DNA of 64,000 bases, taken from contig WPIO01000004.1 in the NCBI GenBank assembly GCA_009760855.2, forward strand, positions 11,303,501-11,367,500. The letters run 5' to 3'. A program made the translations under genes and the position numbers. Shown here one piece after another: positions 34,701 through 48,200 of this stretch (the first letter of the stretch is position 1; the number at the start of each line of letters is the position of its first letter). Source of the stretch: Cristatella mucedo (lineage: Eukaryota > Bryozoa > Phylactolaemata > Cristatellidae). Under the pieces are notes generated by a model, which was not told the DNA's origin, did no database searches, and worked only from the letters and a program-made list of their open reading frames with translations.

Positions 34701-37700
34701 CGGGGCAGAGGGAGGCACGACTTCCTGTGCCCTTCTCTCCCACTGGAGTTCAACTCCTCAACCGTGGCTGCGAACTGGCCCGCCCGGATGATTCATCCAA
34801 CATCAGTCCGCAGGCGGGTTAGCGGAGGACAATACCGGCCTGTGTCCTAGCCACATCGGAGGCAGGCCACAGGTGCTCACCGGCCTGTCCCGATGAGACA
34901 TCCAACAGCTGCACCAGCCGGTCCCGATGATACACCCAACAGCTGTTCATCGGTGGGTTAGCGAGAACAATAACGGCCTGTGTCCGAGCCACGTCGGAGG
35001 CGATGCAGCAGCCAAGTGCTGGCAGTATCAGACTACAAAGCTTGAAGCTATTTCTCCAGAGGGGTTATCAATTTTTAATTTTATTTTTAGTTTAAAAATT
35101 GTTCTAGGCAGAAACGTCTCTGGGGCCATCATTTCTTTCTTAAAGGAGGCATATTCGTAGAGGGGTTAAAGAGATAGGAGGCAGTATTTCGTTTTTATGC
35201 AAGTCGAGGCCGAGCCTTTGGAATGCAGCATCAACCTTCTAAGCGAGGGTATAAACTTAGTTTAAAAAATCTAACAATACATAGAGGGTGGTGTACCTTC
35301 GGCTACCACTTTCAGGCTCTGCAGACATGGGACACACTAATTTTGATTTTAGACTTGCCAAAGAACCCTTCAGGGGGTTCTTAAGCAACTTTCGGTGTGG
35401 AATTTCGAGGTGCTTCTCCGGAGAATACATTTTTTTAATCGAGACTTAATACGTTCGCCACCAACCTCAAAGTTTTAGGCAATCGACATGAGGTTCCAGT
35501 TTATCATTTGACACGAATATAAAAAGGCTGCCGGACTCGCACTACTGGTATGTTTATTTTTTATCGGGGCTAAAGAGTGCTTCCGAGAGCTTTCAGTGCT
35601 GCCATGTAGATACAGTGTTTCTACCCTAAAGAGAGTACGATGGAAAATTCTTATAGAGAGAGAGAGTACAAATTTTATGTGAGAGGAGCTAATGAGGCCA
35701 GCCAGGTTCACAACTACGGCTTCCAGCTGATGGGATACAATTTATCGGTAATGCTTAGGCGAACCAGCGAAATATCTCGGGTATACAACGGTCAATTTGA
35801 CAATTAAATACCATACATGTAAGCACATAGAAGCATAAAGGCTAAGTCCCAATGACTCTCCGACTGGCAGATCGTCGTTAAGACTGACTGTCCCTTTCAA
35901 GCTCTTCATTTATATACGATCCACTGAGAAATAATCTCCACTGAGTTTAAATGCATAATTAAATAGCCGCTGATCAAAAGCCTGCTTTTTTATCACTATT
36001 TCATAACTCGTTGCACAATTCAAAGTTCAATTTCAACTATGAAAGTGCGTGTTTTAGCAACTTAAGCAAATTATCAAATGATCTCTTCTGTTTTATGAAA
36101 TGACCTTTACATATATATCGTCTATAGTAGTAGCAACATATCACAATAAGCACGTTGTGAGCACGACGTCATCGGCTTTTCTTTACGGACTAGGGTTATC
36201 AGGTGGACGGACTCACTCACATTCAAAATGATTGAAATTGAACATTCAAAGTTTAAAATTGTGGGCAATAACATTCGATAATTAACCCCAATTAAAAAAG
36301 TGCACATCCATCAGTCTTGTAAACACTTCGAGAGCTTCAAAGTGGATTTCAGGTGATTTCTGGTCAGTCGATGGTTAGGAGCATGACCTTTAAAAGGTGT
36401 AGTAGCAAATTTTCAGCCGTGCCAACTGCTAGTGGTGTTCAGAGGAGGTGTAGTTAGAGGGTGTGGGTGGGGACTGCTTATTCTAATCAGCACGGCTGGA
36501 GAGTGCTTGTTATAATGCTGATAAGAACTCTTCTTTAGATTGGGTTACCTAAGCGATGTTAAGATGCCGGTCATGCAGCAGCAAAGTCATATTTCGAGTT
36601 TATACAAAGATCGGTAAAGACTTGTCCAAGTACGCATGCTACCCATTCGTTGCTGTATCAAGCTACTCATTCGTTGTTTTCTAATAGTTTTTACCTACCT
36701 AGTGTTTACCTATCGAGGCAACTAATATGGCGTCATTTACGCATAGAGCCAGCTCACTTTGGTTATTACATACACTACTACATTTGTGTTTCTGTGTGCT
36801 AGCCATGCTAGGATGGCATGAGCATATAACGTGAAAGTTAATTCAATGTAAGCTATTCATGAAATAATGCTAAATAATAAATAAATAATGCACTTCTGAT
36901 GGCTGAGTACGCAATACCGTTAATTGTTCTGTCTATCATAATGATGCAGACAAAGCCCTGTCAAGTAGTGTTACACATCTTTCAGAATTCCTTGGGCACA
37001 ACCAGCCTTTTCTGGATCTCACATTGTCGAAAAAAAGATAAGGAAACCCACATCCCACATCAGGTGCTCGGCCAGTTCAAGTATGCATTGGAAATAAAAC
37101 AAAAGCATTAGCAACATAGGAAAAACACCATGCAAAAAAGCAGCTGCTATACTTACAGAAAAAAGCTATACTTACAGAGCACTCGAGGAATCTGGAAGCA
37201 GATTCGCCGCTAAGCCGGCATCCTTTGAGCGTTCCAGTATGGTCCGTTAAGTCCACATTAAGAAAAAAACTTGGCTCGGCACATTGGAATTCGCTTGAAG
37301 TAGCTGCTTTGCACTCAGGATTGATACACACAGCTTGCACTTGCCGACGGTGACAAGTCTTGCTTGGAAAAAACGTATAAATGCCGTAAAAAGTACATGT
37401 TCTTTTTTGCAGTATGAAGCAAAGGTGTCAAGTATCGTTACCGAGGTAGCTAGTCCAAAAAATGTTCACCTCTTAGTGCTGCAGCTTCTAGGCCATATGT
37501 CAACGACAGGCTTCAATAGTGGACAATTTCACAAGTTTTTTCACTCCTTATGATCTGTTATATAGTGAGGGGGCTTCGCAACATTTACCTGCAGCTTCTA
37601 ATTGGTGGAATAAGTGACGATAAGGCTATGACTTATTCCACATGTCATAATTATGAATTTCTTATACTCTACTATTTGGAGGTGCCGTAGTGGGAATACA

Positions 37701-40700
37701 ATTAAGGCTCGAAATTTAGCTGTCCTCGTTGACAGTTGTTAAATGTTTCACCGTTTAATTTAGAAGCCTCCACAGCTGACACTCATGTTCGATCCCTATC
37801 CAGGATTGGCGACTAATTTATTTAGTTGGCTGTCTAAAGATCATTTTTCGAAGTGTAGTTGCACTGGATGGACTGCTATACATTCACGTGAAAGTGCCCA
37901 CCCGAGCTGGTGGGGGTTTACAAAAACTGTGCAGCAGAAGTGTGAATCGTGTATGTAAGTATTTACAATACAAGGCTGAGTTGAGGGATAAAATGAGCAG
38001 GTCAAGAACCAGAACATGATATACCAGAAGATAGGAACATCTGAATCATTAGTGAGGGATTATCTCGACACCCGCAGTTGTAATGTAATATAATGCATCT
38101 CCGTCTGCTACTCCACAAAGCCATAAAGACGTGGATGTGGGTGTTACGCAGGAGAGTTTTGTATAGCGCACTATCAGCCTAAACGGCTTTCGGTATGCAT
38201 TTGGTAGCAAACAGACGTCATCTCACGAAACAAAGAAAAAGTGGGAAGCATAGCAGAGTCAGGAGAGCAGTTATGGTAGTGAGTAGCATAAAAGTAGCTG
38301 CTCAGGACGGCTGAACAGGATGAGTTCTGTATTGACTGTGATGGCATGGTTGTCAGATCAGTTGTCGACTCTCACTTAGGCAACAACAGTATACACTAGT
38401 CCATGCACAGCTCACTGGCACACGCTATGGAGTATCGTGGTGGCGTGTCTTCTAATTGAGTTGCTGACAAGCTTCACTTACCATCTGTATGCTAAGGCCG
38501 AATCAGTTCTTCCATCAACTTCCAACTTTGTTATTCTGACATAAATGATGCAGTAGTCCGAAATGGTTTGTTTTAAATGCCTCATTCTGGCTTTTGCCTC
38601 ATCGACTTTGCAGACCTCGTGGATCTCGGCAACTGCAAATTTGAGTTTCACTACATTTGAAACGGATGTGAACAAAAACTGAGCTTGGAAAACATCAAAG
38701 ATATGGCATGCTCATAGAGTGCTAAGCATGTTATCAGTCTACCTATCTCAAGCAGCAACAAACAGGTAGCAATATTGAAGTGGTAGTCCAGAAAGTAGAT
38801 GCTTTATATTTCTTGTTGCATCTGAGAAGTCTATTGCTGGCTCTGGGCCACATTCTTTCAGGAGCAGGCCAAAAGTGTAGCGCAACAGGCAGGTTTTGCT
38901 TTTAATCTGCTAGTGCTACCTTTGTCTAGCTCTCACATCTAGGTAATGGGTGGTTTTGACTTTTTCGAGCTGAACCAATCCGGGCTCAAAGACAAAGGCA
39001 TATAAGGCAGCACTGCAAGGCATCATTACTAAGAGAAGCAGTTAAGTTCACTGCCACATTTTCAACTTCTTAGAGATTTTTGTTTCGGACAATGACGACA
39101 ACTCACAAGATTGAATGCCTGCTATCCACCATACTCGACAGTGTGGTTTGCAGGGATTAGTGCTTCTTCCAGAGAACATTATTGATGGAACTAGCACCTC
39201 AAAGCTCGACTACTGAGCCACAGTATCGATGCTACAGCTATTCCCTGACAAACATAAAGATGGTTCATGGTATCTTAGGATCTGTGTGCTCAAAATGTAG
39301 CTCTATATTCCACACCGTGTGAGCGGACCTCTTTAAAGAAAGGTAGCCCAAAACTAAACATGATTTACGATTCAGGAACCGATACATCTACACTGATAGG
39401 CATGATCAAGGTCAGATTTAGACCGGCCAACGTTTCAACAACATCATTACACATAACACCTAATCAATGAATATCATAGAAAAAATAAAAAATATATATT
39501 CATCCATGATTAAATCCTCCACAATCAAAGCATGCTGGTCGTATAAATAGTAGCCTGTCACTCATCTCTAAGGTTTCACGAGAGAGGCTCTGGATCCTTG
39601 ATCTTGCAAGTACCTAATTCTGAAGACAGGGGTGTTGAAAACTTTTCAAGGTTATAATCATGGCTTTGAGAAATAAACAAAGGATACACAAACATACAGT
39701 GCAGGCTGATCGTGTGCTGACTGGTAGATTTTGTCAAAGCTTGAATAGCTTTCCACTTACCGTCTTTGATGGATTGATTGGTGTCATCCAATGGTGGCCA
39801 ATATGTGCCTTTTGCATATTGATGCAACTTCCAAGCTATGCGGGTATCTGCAAACGATTAGGTACAGGAATAAGCTAGGTCCTTAGAGAGAAAGCTTGTC
39901 ATAAGGTAAAGTATTACAGGCTTACATATGACAGAATAAATTTTTCACTAGAAGAAATACGCATGGGATATAATAATAGACATACATATACTGTCCTTGC
40001 TAGTTAAGACTACCGTCTTGCTCAAGAGAAAGGACCAACGAGTGCAATAAAATTACTGCATGCTTGCAAGGTTTAAAAGCATTCGTAAAGCAGGCTCACG
40101 ACTAGCTGAGTGGTGTACAATAGGAGAAGCTATATTTTTACATGCAATAAATTTAACTAATTTAGTTAATTAATTTAGTCACCGGTTCTCAAGTGACAGC
40201 AAATTTTGGCACTAGTTTCATTGAAAGAAATAGCTCAGCATTTTCACATGCTGCTGAGAGCGGCTAATAATACCAACTGTCTATCAGTATTCTTATACTT
40301 TAATTTTTATGAGCTAGGTGTAGACATGACTTAAAAATGTAAATACCTAAATGAAAGAAAGCAATGTGATAGAATCCTCGGATAAAATAATAATATTAAT
40401 AATAATAGCCATATTAATTTGTATACTGGTCTAAGGGAACTAAATCTCTATCCAAGCGGTTTATAGCTCACTGCAAGAGAATCAATAACTAAGGGTTTAT
40501 GGTATGCAAGGTATCATGCTTGAACAAGCATGCAAAAGTATCATGCTTCGGCCAGCATGCTAAAGCGCACAAGAATACACTCGGGGCCATCGGTTAGCAT
40601 GATCTCTGGCAAGTAACAAGCAGTTAGACATGCACTGATAGGGATGCAAAGTAAAAAGGAGCAAAACAGACAAGTTTCAGGTAGTGATCGAAGCCAGAAG

Positions 40701-43700
40701 CAAGCTCTAGACTTTTGGTACATAGGGTCTGAAGGTCAGATCCCAAACAGATTTTTTTAATTAGTTTTAGGAACGGTGAGATGACTGGAAACCAAAGCGT
40801 GAGTGATGTGAGTGCACTCAGGAGGAGCAATGAGGTCAGATAGTTAGGCTGGTACTAGCTAGTGAAGCGAGATGTAAGTCAGAGAGAGGATCTTGAAGTC
40901 GATTCGTTGCTTGTTAGGGAGCCAGTGAAGCTCACTCTGAAGTAGCATGATGTGGCAGCTATGCCGTCAATGACAGACCAGATGAGCTACTGAGTTGTGC
41001 ACCAGTTGCAAACGATTGAGGGCAGGCCCTAGGAGTTCTGAATATGAGGAATTGCAGTAATATACATGCGATATCATAGATGTATGAGCTATATTGGCTG
41101 TCGTACTTTTCTCTATGCAGACCCTGATTTTGGCAATGTTCACCAGCTGAAAGTAGATCAACTTGACAGCCGACCCAGTAAATTTAGAAATACTTCTAGT
41201 AGCAAGAGCTGCACTGTTTTTTTTACATCGAAATGAAAAACTTGCATCGTGTGGATACATTTTGTTTGACTTGTTAGAGCTTCCCGTGATTAAATATTGC
41301 CTAGGCAAAGTTTTCAAAAAAACTACCTTAAACTCTAAAGTGTTTACTGATGTGCTTAGCACCCGATTGGTATTGTTCAAAGCTGCATATAGAAAGTACT
41401 CACCTGGATTGACCACCAGAATAGATTTGCTAATGTGAGTCGCTATCAGGCTCTTGGAGTACTCATCGAATGATATCTTGACATCTACCGCAAGGATTAC
41501 TAAAATAACGAGTTTATTCACTTACAGCAGAAGTAGAATTGGTCTTCCAATTTTTGGATTGTTTTTCAAAAAAAAGCATGCACTTTAAGCATCAAATACT
41601 GCAACACATAAATATATTATGAAAAGGCAAATACAGCTGATCAAATCATGGCCCAATTAGTGACGTGTATACCATCAAAGCTAAGAATCACGAGCTAAAT
41701 CCAGACCACCTGTAAGAGGGGCACCCAAATTTGAGGTCAACAGCCTAAGCTACCACTCAATCAATCCGGCCGTTGTAAGCAGACCATGGTAGTGCACAAT
41801 AAATAATCGATCGCAGGTATGGTACCGAGCTTAAGCATAGATTAAAGCATGCTGCTAAGAATAACACCTGGTCAGGTTCTGGACCATTTATTCATTGACG
41901 TAGAAGGAATTAAGCAGTCCGATCAGGCCAATGATAGGCAGACAATAAAGCATCTGACCAGCCCAAGCGGCAGGGAGTGTCTTTTATTTGCAACCACAGA
42001 TTTGAGTCGCGCTTGCCTGAACTGGCTTTACTGAGCTGACATTGAAGATGGTCAGGCAGAGTTTACGGACATTACGGCTAGGCTGACGTTGGATAAGAGT
42101 AGACAATTAAATTAGATGGCTAGTGGCCACTACAGATACGTGTACTTGTATAGGCATTTGAAGAATGATCTGATTGCCTTTTTGCCAGTGTAGCTGTAAC
42201 ATAAGTGTGCATACGCGGTTCATCGGTCTTTGCTTGGTTATTACACACACACACAACTTGAGGTCGATGGATCACAAGACCACTGTGAAGGTTCAGCTGG
42301 TGTCATTAGTGCAGCAATATAGATACACATGCTCTCTACTAAGGCCACTAGAGGCCGTTGCAATGGTGGATGACTTCCTTTGGTTACTATTCATAGTTCT
42401 TGCAATATCAGACACTATCGAGATGCATACATACAGTTACACAGACATTGATATCGTATTTTGGGCTGTCAAACCAAGCCATAAGTTGGTTTTTATATGT
42501 CAGTGAGTCTAGGCCTTTATCTATCCAGAATCAATTATATGTACAACATATCTATTCAGAATCAATTATATGTACAGAATGTCTGTTCTGACTGTAAAAA
42601 AGAGGCTTCACAGAACTTTAGACTTGAAGTTGTCTGGTGAGTTTCAAAAGATCATGAACTTGAATTAATTTAAATAATTTTGAATGCGATTCTGTGAGTA
42701 TGTCCTGTAAACGCAAATCACTGCCACACTTACATTGTGCCCATTTTGATGTTCACGGTGTTATTATGATGCTACAGCTGCGATGAGTGTCATTAACAGA
42801 AAACAGAGAGGATAATCTACTAGTTTGCAATGTAGCTACAACATGCACTGTCATTGCTAAAATTGAATATCGAAGTATGCACTGAATTATGAAATAGCGA
42901 CGAGCAAGCTTTTGATCATCACATTTTTAATTATATATTTAAATGCTGTGGAGACTATCTCTTTATGGAACGGATAACAATGAAGAGCATGACAGGGAAG
43001 TCACTCTTAGTGACGGTCTACTGGCCGGTGAGTCATTATGGCTGAGTTTCCTTGCAGCTATACACTTATATTCATGGTCTTTAATTTTCAGATTGAATTT
43101 CCTGCAATATTTCGCGAGTAGAGGTCTTCCCCTGATTTATCAAGGGTAGGCTGGCTCCTTAATTTAGATGAGGTCTAGGGAGAATGGCTGGCCGAAGCCA
43201 CTCGGTTGGTCAAAACTCTATCATTAGGTTACTCATTAGCTGCTTGGATAAAAACAAAGAGCATGACAGGGATAGTCAGTCTTGATTACGGTCTGCCGGT
43301 AGGCGTGTCAATTTCGGGTACACTAGTAATCTTTAACTAGGCATGCAAGTGAAAGGTGCTTCTAATGGTCGCTTAAAGCTACTCTTAGGGTTATGGGCAT
43401 TAGGTTAAAGTTTAAAGTATTAAGGTTTAAAGTGATTTAATCGTTCCGACTCTTACTTTCACTGAGGAAGTGCTGGTGAGTGGGAAGGTGAAGCCAATTT
43501 AACAGATTGGAGAGGAAAGGATTGCAGGATGGGGAGAAATTCTTCTGAAGCTCTTGTCAAACATCGGATGGATGCGAAGCATCTTGCAGCAACAAATGTA
43601 AATGCAAGAATTCGCTGGAACGTATATTCAATATCATTTCGAACTAAGTTTTATTTTGAGAGTCGCTAACACGTGTTAATCTTGTTTTCTATACAAGTAA

Positions 43701-45218
43701 GTTAAATGTATCTTACTTTGTGGGATGCAATACGAGCACGCACAAGCATTCAAAGGACAATTCACTAAAACCCAGAAAATGCTGTGAGGAACAGGTGGAT
43801 TTTTAGCTTGTTTTCTTAATGCCGCCATGTCAGGAGATATCATGACTTCCAGCAGCTGTCAGTTCTAGGCTTTGGGAGCATACGAATTAGAGGCACAGTC
43901 TCTAAAGAATTTGAGTTTTGACGCACAGTTAAATGACTTGAGTGAGAAGAGTGAATGGTACGATGTCTGGCCTGATTAGGAAACAGTTTGGATAAGTAGG
44001 CTGGAGCGAGAGAACGAAGGTACCTAAACATGAGCAACAAAAGCTTGAAGCCAATAAGCTGCTTGATTTCGGAGCCAATGCAGGTTGGTGAAAAGTAGTG
44101 TAATGTGGCAACGGCAAACTTCATGACAGACAAACTTTGCTATAGAGTTTTGCACCAACTGTAAGCACCTTATTGCACAGGCCGTAAGACATGCAAGTTG
44201 TGAGTCACAGAGGTGCACACTGGATGTCACAAATACATCAGTTCTAAGCAGGCCTGAATTTTCACAACGTTATGCATGGCTGAACGTAGTGGGTGACTAT
44301 GAAAAAGTGACGTGGTAGTCTAACAGAGGATTACTTTGATATAAGACACACAATTTCTTACAAATGCTACATGAGATATGCTGGCCAGGCCATTTGAGGA
44401 TTTGGTTTTCCAATGTAGAATAGGTTCTCAAAGTCTTATTCATGGGAAGAATGTGCGATTTCTCTTATTTTTTCAAAGCAATCTACTTCAAGCATGTAGG
44501 TAATTCATTTGTTTTTCTTGTAGTTAAACTGCAGCTAATAACCTCTATTAAATACTTCTACAATTAAAGATGCTGCTTCACCACCAAGGCACCAACCTCC
44601 GACTAGGACAAATTAAAATTTTTCAGAGATTCAGGCTAACTCACAATCACTGACGAAAGTTTTGTCGAGTTAATACATAGCTGTCAACAGTTTGCATGAA
44701 CTAATCGGCCAACACTTGTAATGCAGTTAAACATTAACATTCTTACAAATAGTACTAATAATCCATATGCCTAGTTAGATTACTCTAGTGGTGCTACCAG
44801 TGCATCTTTAATCTGCAGAATGAAGCAGATGGTGAAGCCCGAAACATTAACTTGTAGAGCAGCTGTCACGTTTCTTAGTAACCGACCAACGCTACATATT
44901 TATTGGGCCAATACATAAAGGGTACGTACGACAACACTAAAATCACTTTATGCTAGCCAAATCACACGATGGTGTGAAATCAAGCGTGTTGATTCGCTTC
45001 AGTCGGGCGGGTGGCTCACTCAACATTCACATTGGAGAACTCAGATTTAGCACTTTAGTGTAACTTTAGAAGTGGAAATACAATAAGTAAACTTACTTGT
45101 TTCTGATGGCCTCCAATCTTGGGCAACTTTGATTAGTTCTTTGTTCCATCTAAAAAATTGACCAATAATAATTTAAAATTATAGTTCGCATTGTTGTATA
45201 CTATACTATACTATACTA

Positions 45219-45277
<59 letters not shown>

Positions 45278-48200
45278 ATACAATTGATAAAGTGCCCTCA
45301 GAGAAATCAATCTCTTTCTAGGCGCTTTGCATTAGCTGCAATCTGCCATGATGACATACATAGATCAGCGGTACGAATCCAAGGCACAGTAGTACTGTTT
45401 CCGTTGCCTTTCTTCGTGCCATTTCAATGGCTATTGTTTTATTCTTCACTAGGTGTTCGCATACTTTAAAGGTTTTCATTAGATTTATTGCCGTCTAGTG
45501 CCTTCAAACAAGCTGCAACTGTTTCCTTATTAAATATCGTGTATAATTTTTTAAAGCACTAAGATGGGTAATCAGAAAATTCCACGTTATTCCTTTGTTG
45601 TGACCAATTGGGCTTTACTAATGCTAATCAATGCTGGTCTATCCTTGGTTTCATGTTTTGGCCAACATTAAATGCAACAAACGTTGAAGATATCGACACT
45701 ATGTCACGCCATAGGGCCCAAAAAGGAAAAAACTTGATATCACCTATGTTTGACTTCTCAGCATATGAACTTATTATGGAGCAAAATCCCAAAAATGAGC
45801 ATGGGAGTTCGATAATGCTTAGCTTCTGTCAAAGTCAGGATTGCATGCTCAGCATTAAACAACAGGATCCGAGGACATGCCACAGGCAAATTTCTATAAA
45901 GATTTCTGAGCATTTTAAATCTTAAATTTAAGCTGATAATTTAGATTTCTAAGTGTTTCTTCTAAAAACTAATACTTTAGTTGGTAAGGCACCACAATGC
46001 TGTAACATGTTTAAGCTAGAGAGCTGCAACAAATTGCCAAATTACACCCAAGTTACACCTTCTTTGACAATCGGAAATGGCTTCCAGTAAAGCAGAAAAT
46101 GAAACCATAACAACAGCATGTCATGCTACCAAAACATCTCATTCGGCAGTGGGGTGTCAGATAAAGGTCCGATAAGGTATGGACAATAAGTAGGGAACCT
46201 TAGCCAACATCAGAGAAGTAAAGTCTGTCAGGACACCCAGGCAAACCTGCGCTGGGCTTGCTGAATTGCTTAGGTAAGTCACTCCATCTTGGTGAAATAC
46301 CACATACAAACTAAGTCTGACATGCTCAATAGCTTGTTCTTGCCAACCAATTGCCAACAAGCCAGTAACCACAACACTTGTGTAGGTCAAGATGAATCGA
46401 ATAAAACTTCTAAAGTAATAGGCACTTTCCACCGTAATCACTTGCTCCAGTGAAAGATGCAGTAACAGCTAACGTACTTTGTAATTTGGTGGGTCACTGA
46501 CATGGTCGATTAGAAGCTGCTGAAATATAGCAATATGAAGTTCAAAGTAATCTTAATAAGAGGTCTTAATGGTCAGACTTCAATAATGACCATAGGATTT
46601 TTGGCTAGAAAAGAAGTTCTTTAAATGTACTTATTCACAAGCGAAACTGCTTCGAATTGAACTTGTGGCCTGATGACAACACTGTTGAGTCTGTTATTTG
46701 GCATTGTAAATACTCTACCGTCAGGGCTTTTGTCAATTGAGGGCGAAAATTCTTACTAAAAGCACGATTAGAATCAAGGACTCCATAGTCTAGAAGCTGA
46801 ATGCTCCATTTAGGTCTATAGTCACATGAACCGGCTGAACGCTAGATGCTCAAAACTAGATTTTGGCTTGCTTGGTAAAAAAAGTGGTATGAAGTTTTTT
46901 CCGTCTTTTCTGCATTTACCATACCTGAATTGGTACCGGGTGACTTCTTGTCTCAAATTTTGTACAATCACAACTATTTATTTAAAATTAGAACACTTAC
47001 CGGAAGTGTTTTAAAGACCTTAATTTGTAGTTTCCAATCCTACTTCCAGTAAAAAGACATGAAGTCGATTTATTCTCTCGAGGTTTGAATAACTAGGTTT
47101 GGATAAAGCATTTGACACCACTGTGCATGTGACTCGCACTGTAATGTGCAAAATTGGAAATGGCCCCCCGTATTTCCTAGAAGTTATAACTATGACAAAA
47201 AACAAAGTCGTTTGCTTTAAACGTCGTGACAATGCGGTTTTAGGACTACTAATTTTTGGGCTTGAAGCATTGGAATTTTACTTCGTACCTCATTTTCATG
47301 GCCATAATACATTGCAATTAATACATTTTCCCGATCACAATGGAAGATGGATGACCTAGGTTACTAGTGGAGCATGCTACTGTTACTAGTGTTACTAGAA
47401 AAAATAACGTAAAAAACGTGAATGCAGGCCAGGAAGCAATCGTAATTCATACAGCCCTACTGAGCCACTGACATATCTAAGCATTACTTTCTCACACCCA
47501 AAGTTTGCATTACTCTAAGCACACGAGAATAAGAAAAGAGAAGATAAGCCACAGATCTTTACCAAAATAAAATCGCATGCCTATAATTTTAAAAGTAACC
47601 CAGTCGATATTGTATTGTATATTCGGGAATTCTTGCAGACCTGTAGGCATATTGCCGACAAGAATTTACAGTGCAATATCATGATTAGCATTGGATTTCT
47701 ACTTAGCAGTCATTGTCATTATAGGCATTATCCTAATAGCCTTGCATTTAGGCTAACACAAATTGATCTAACATTGGTGGCGATTTCGTTGTATTGCTTG
47801 ACATTCTCTACTGGGCACTGGGTGTAGTCAACTAAAAACAGGCCGGATGCTCAAATATCTCCACTAGTTTTTTTTAATATTTCGATTGGCTATCTGAGAT
47901 AGGCAGAACTGACATTACGATGAAGTAGGGAGAAGCAAGTAGGAAAATTTGACCTCGTACTTGGTACTAAGCATAAGCACCGTAGACAAGCTAATGCTTG
48001 TACGTGTGTACCCTAATCCAAGGTGCTTAATTGTACGCATACTGGTAATAACCAACCTTTTCTAGTAAGTATGCTGTGAACTTGAAGCCGATTGCACCAT
48101 TGAGGGAACTTCCATGCATACTTATGATGCTGCTTCATGGTCTTGTCGTCTGCAGGCAACTGATGCAGGCAACTGGTGCTCCATTAGTTTCAGCCCGACT

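Noticed and set aside
40967-41521. 184-residue minus-strand ORF as one gene
   Set aside because: It is a chance join of MEIOB exon 8, its intron and the end of a LINE copy that happen to share a frame.
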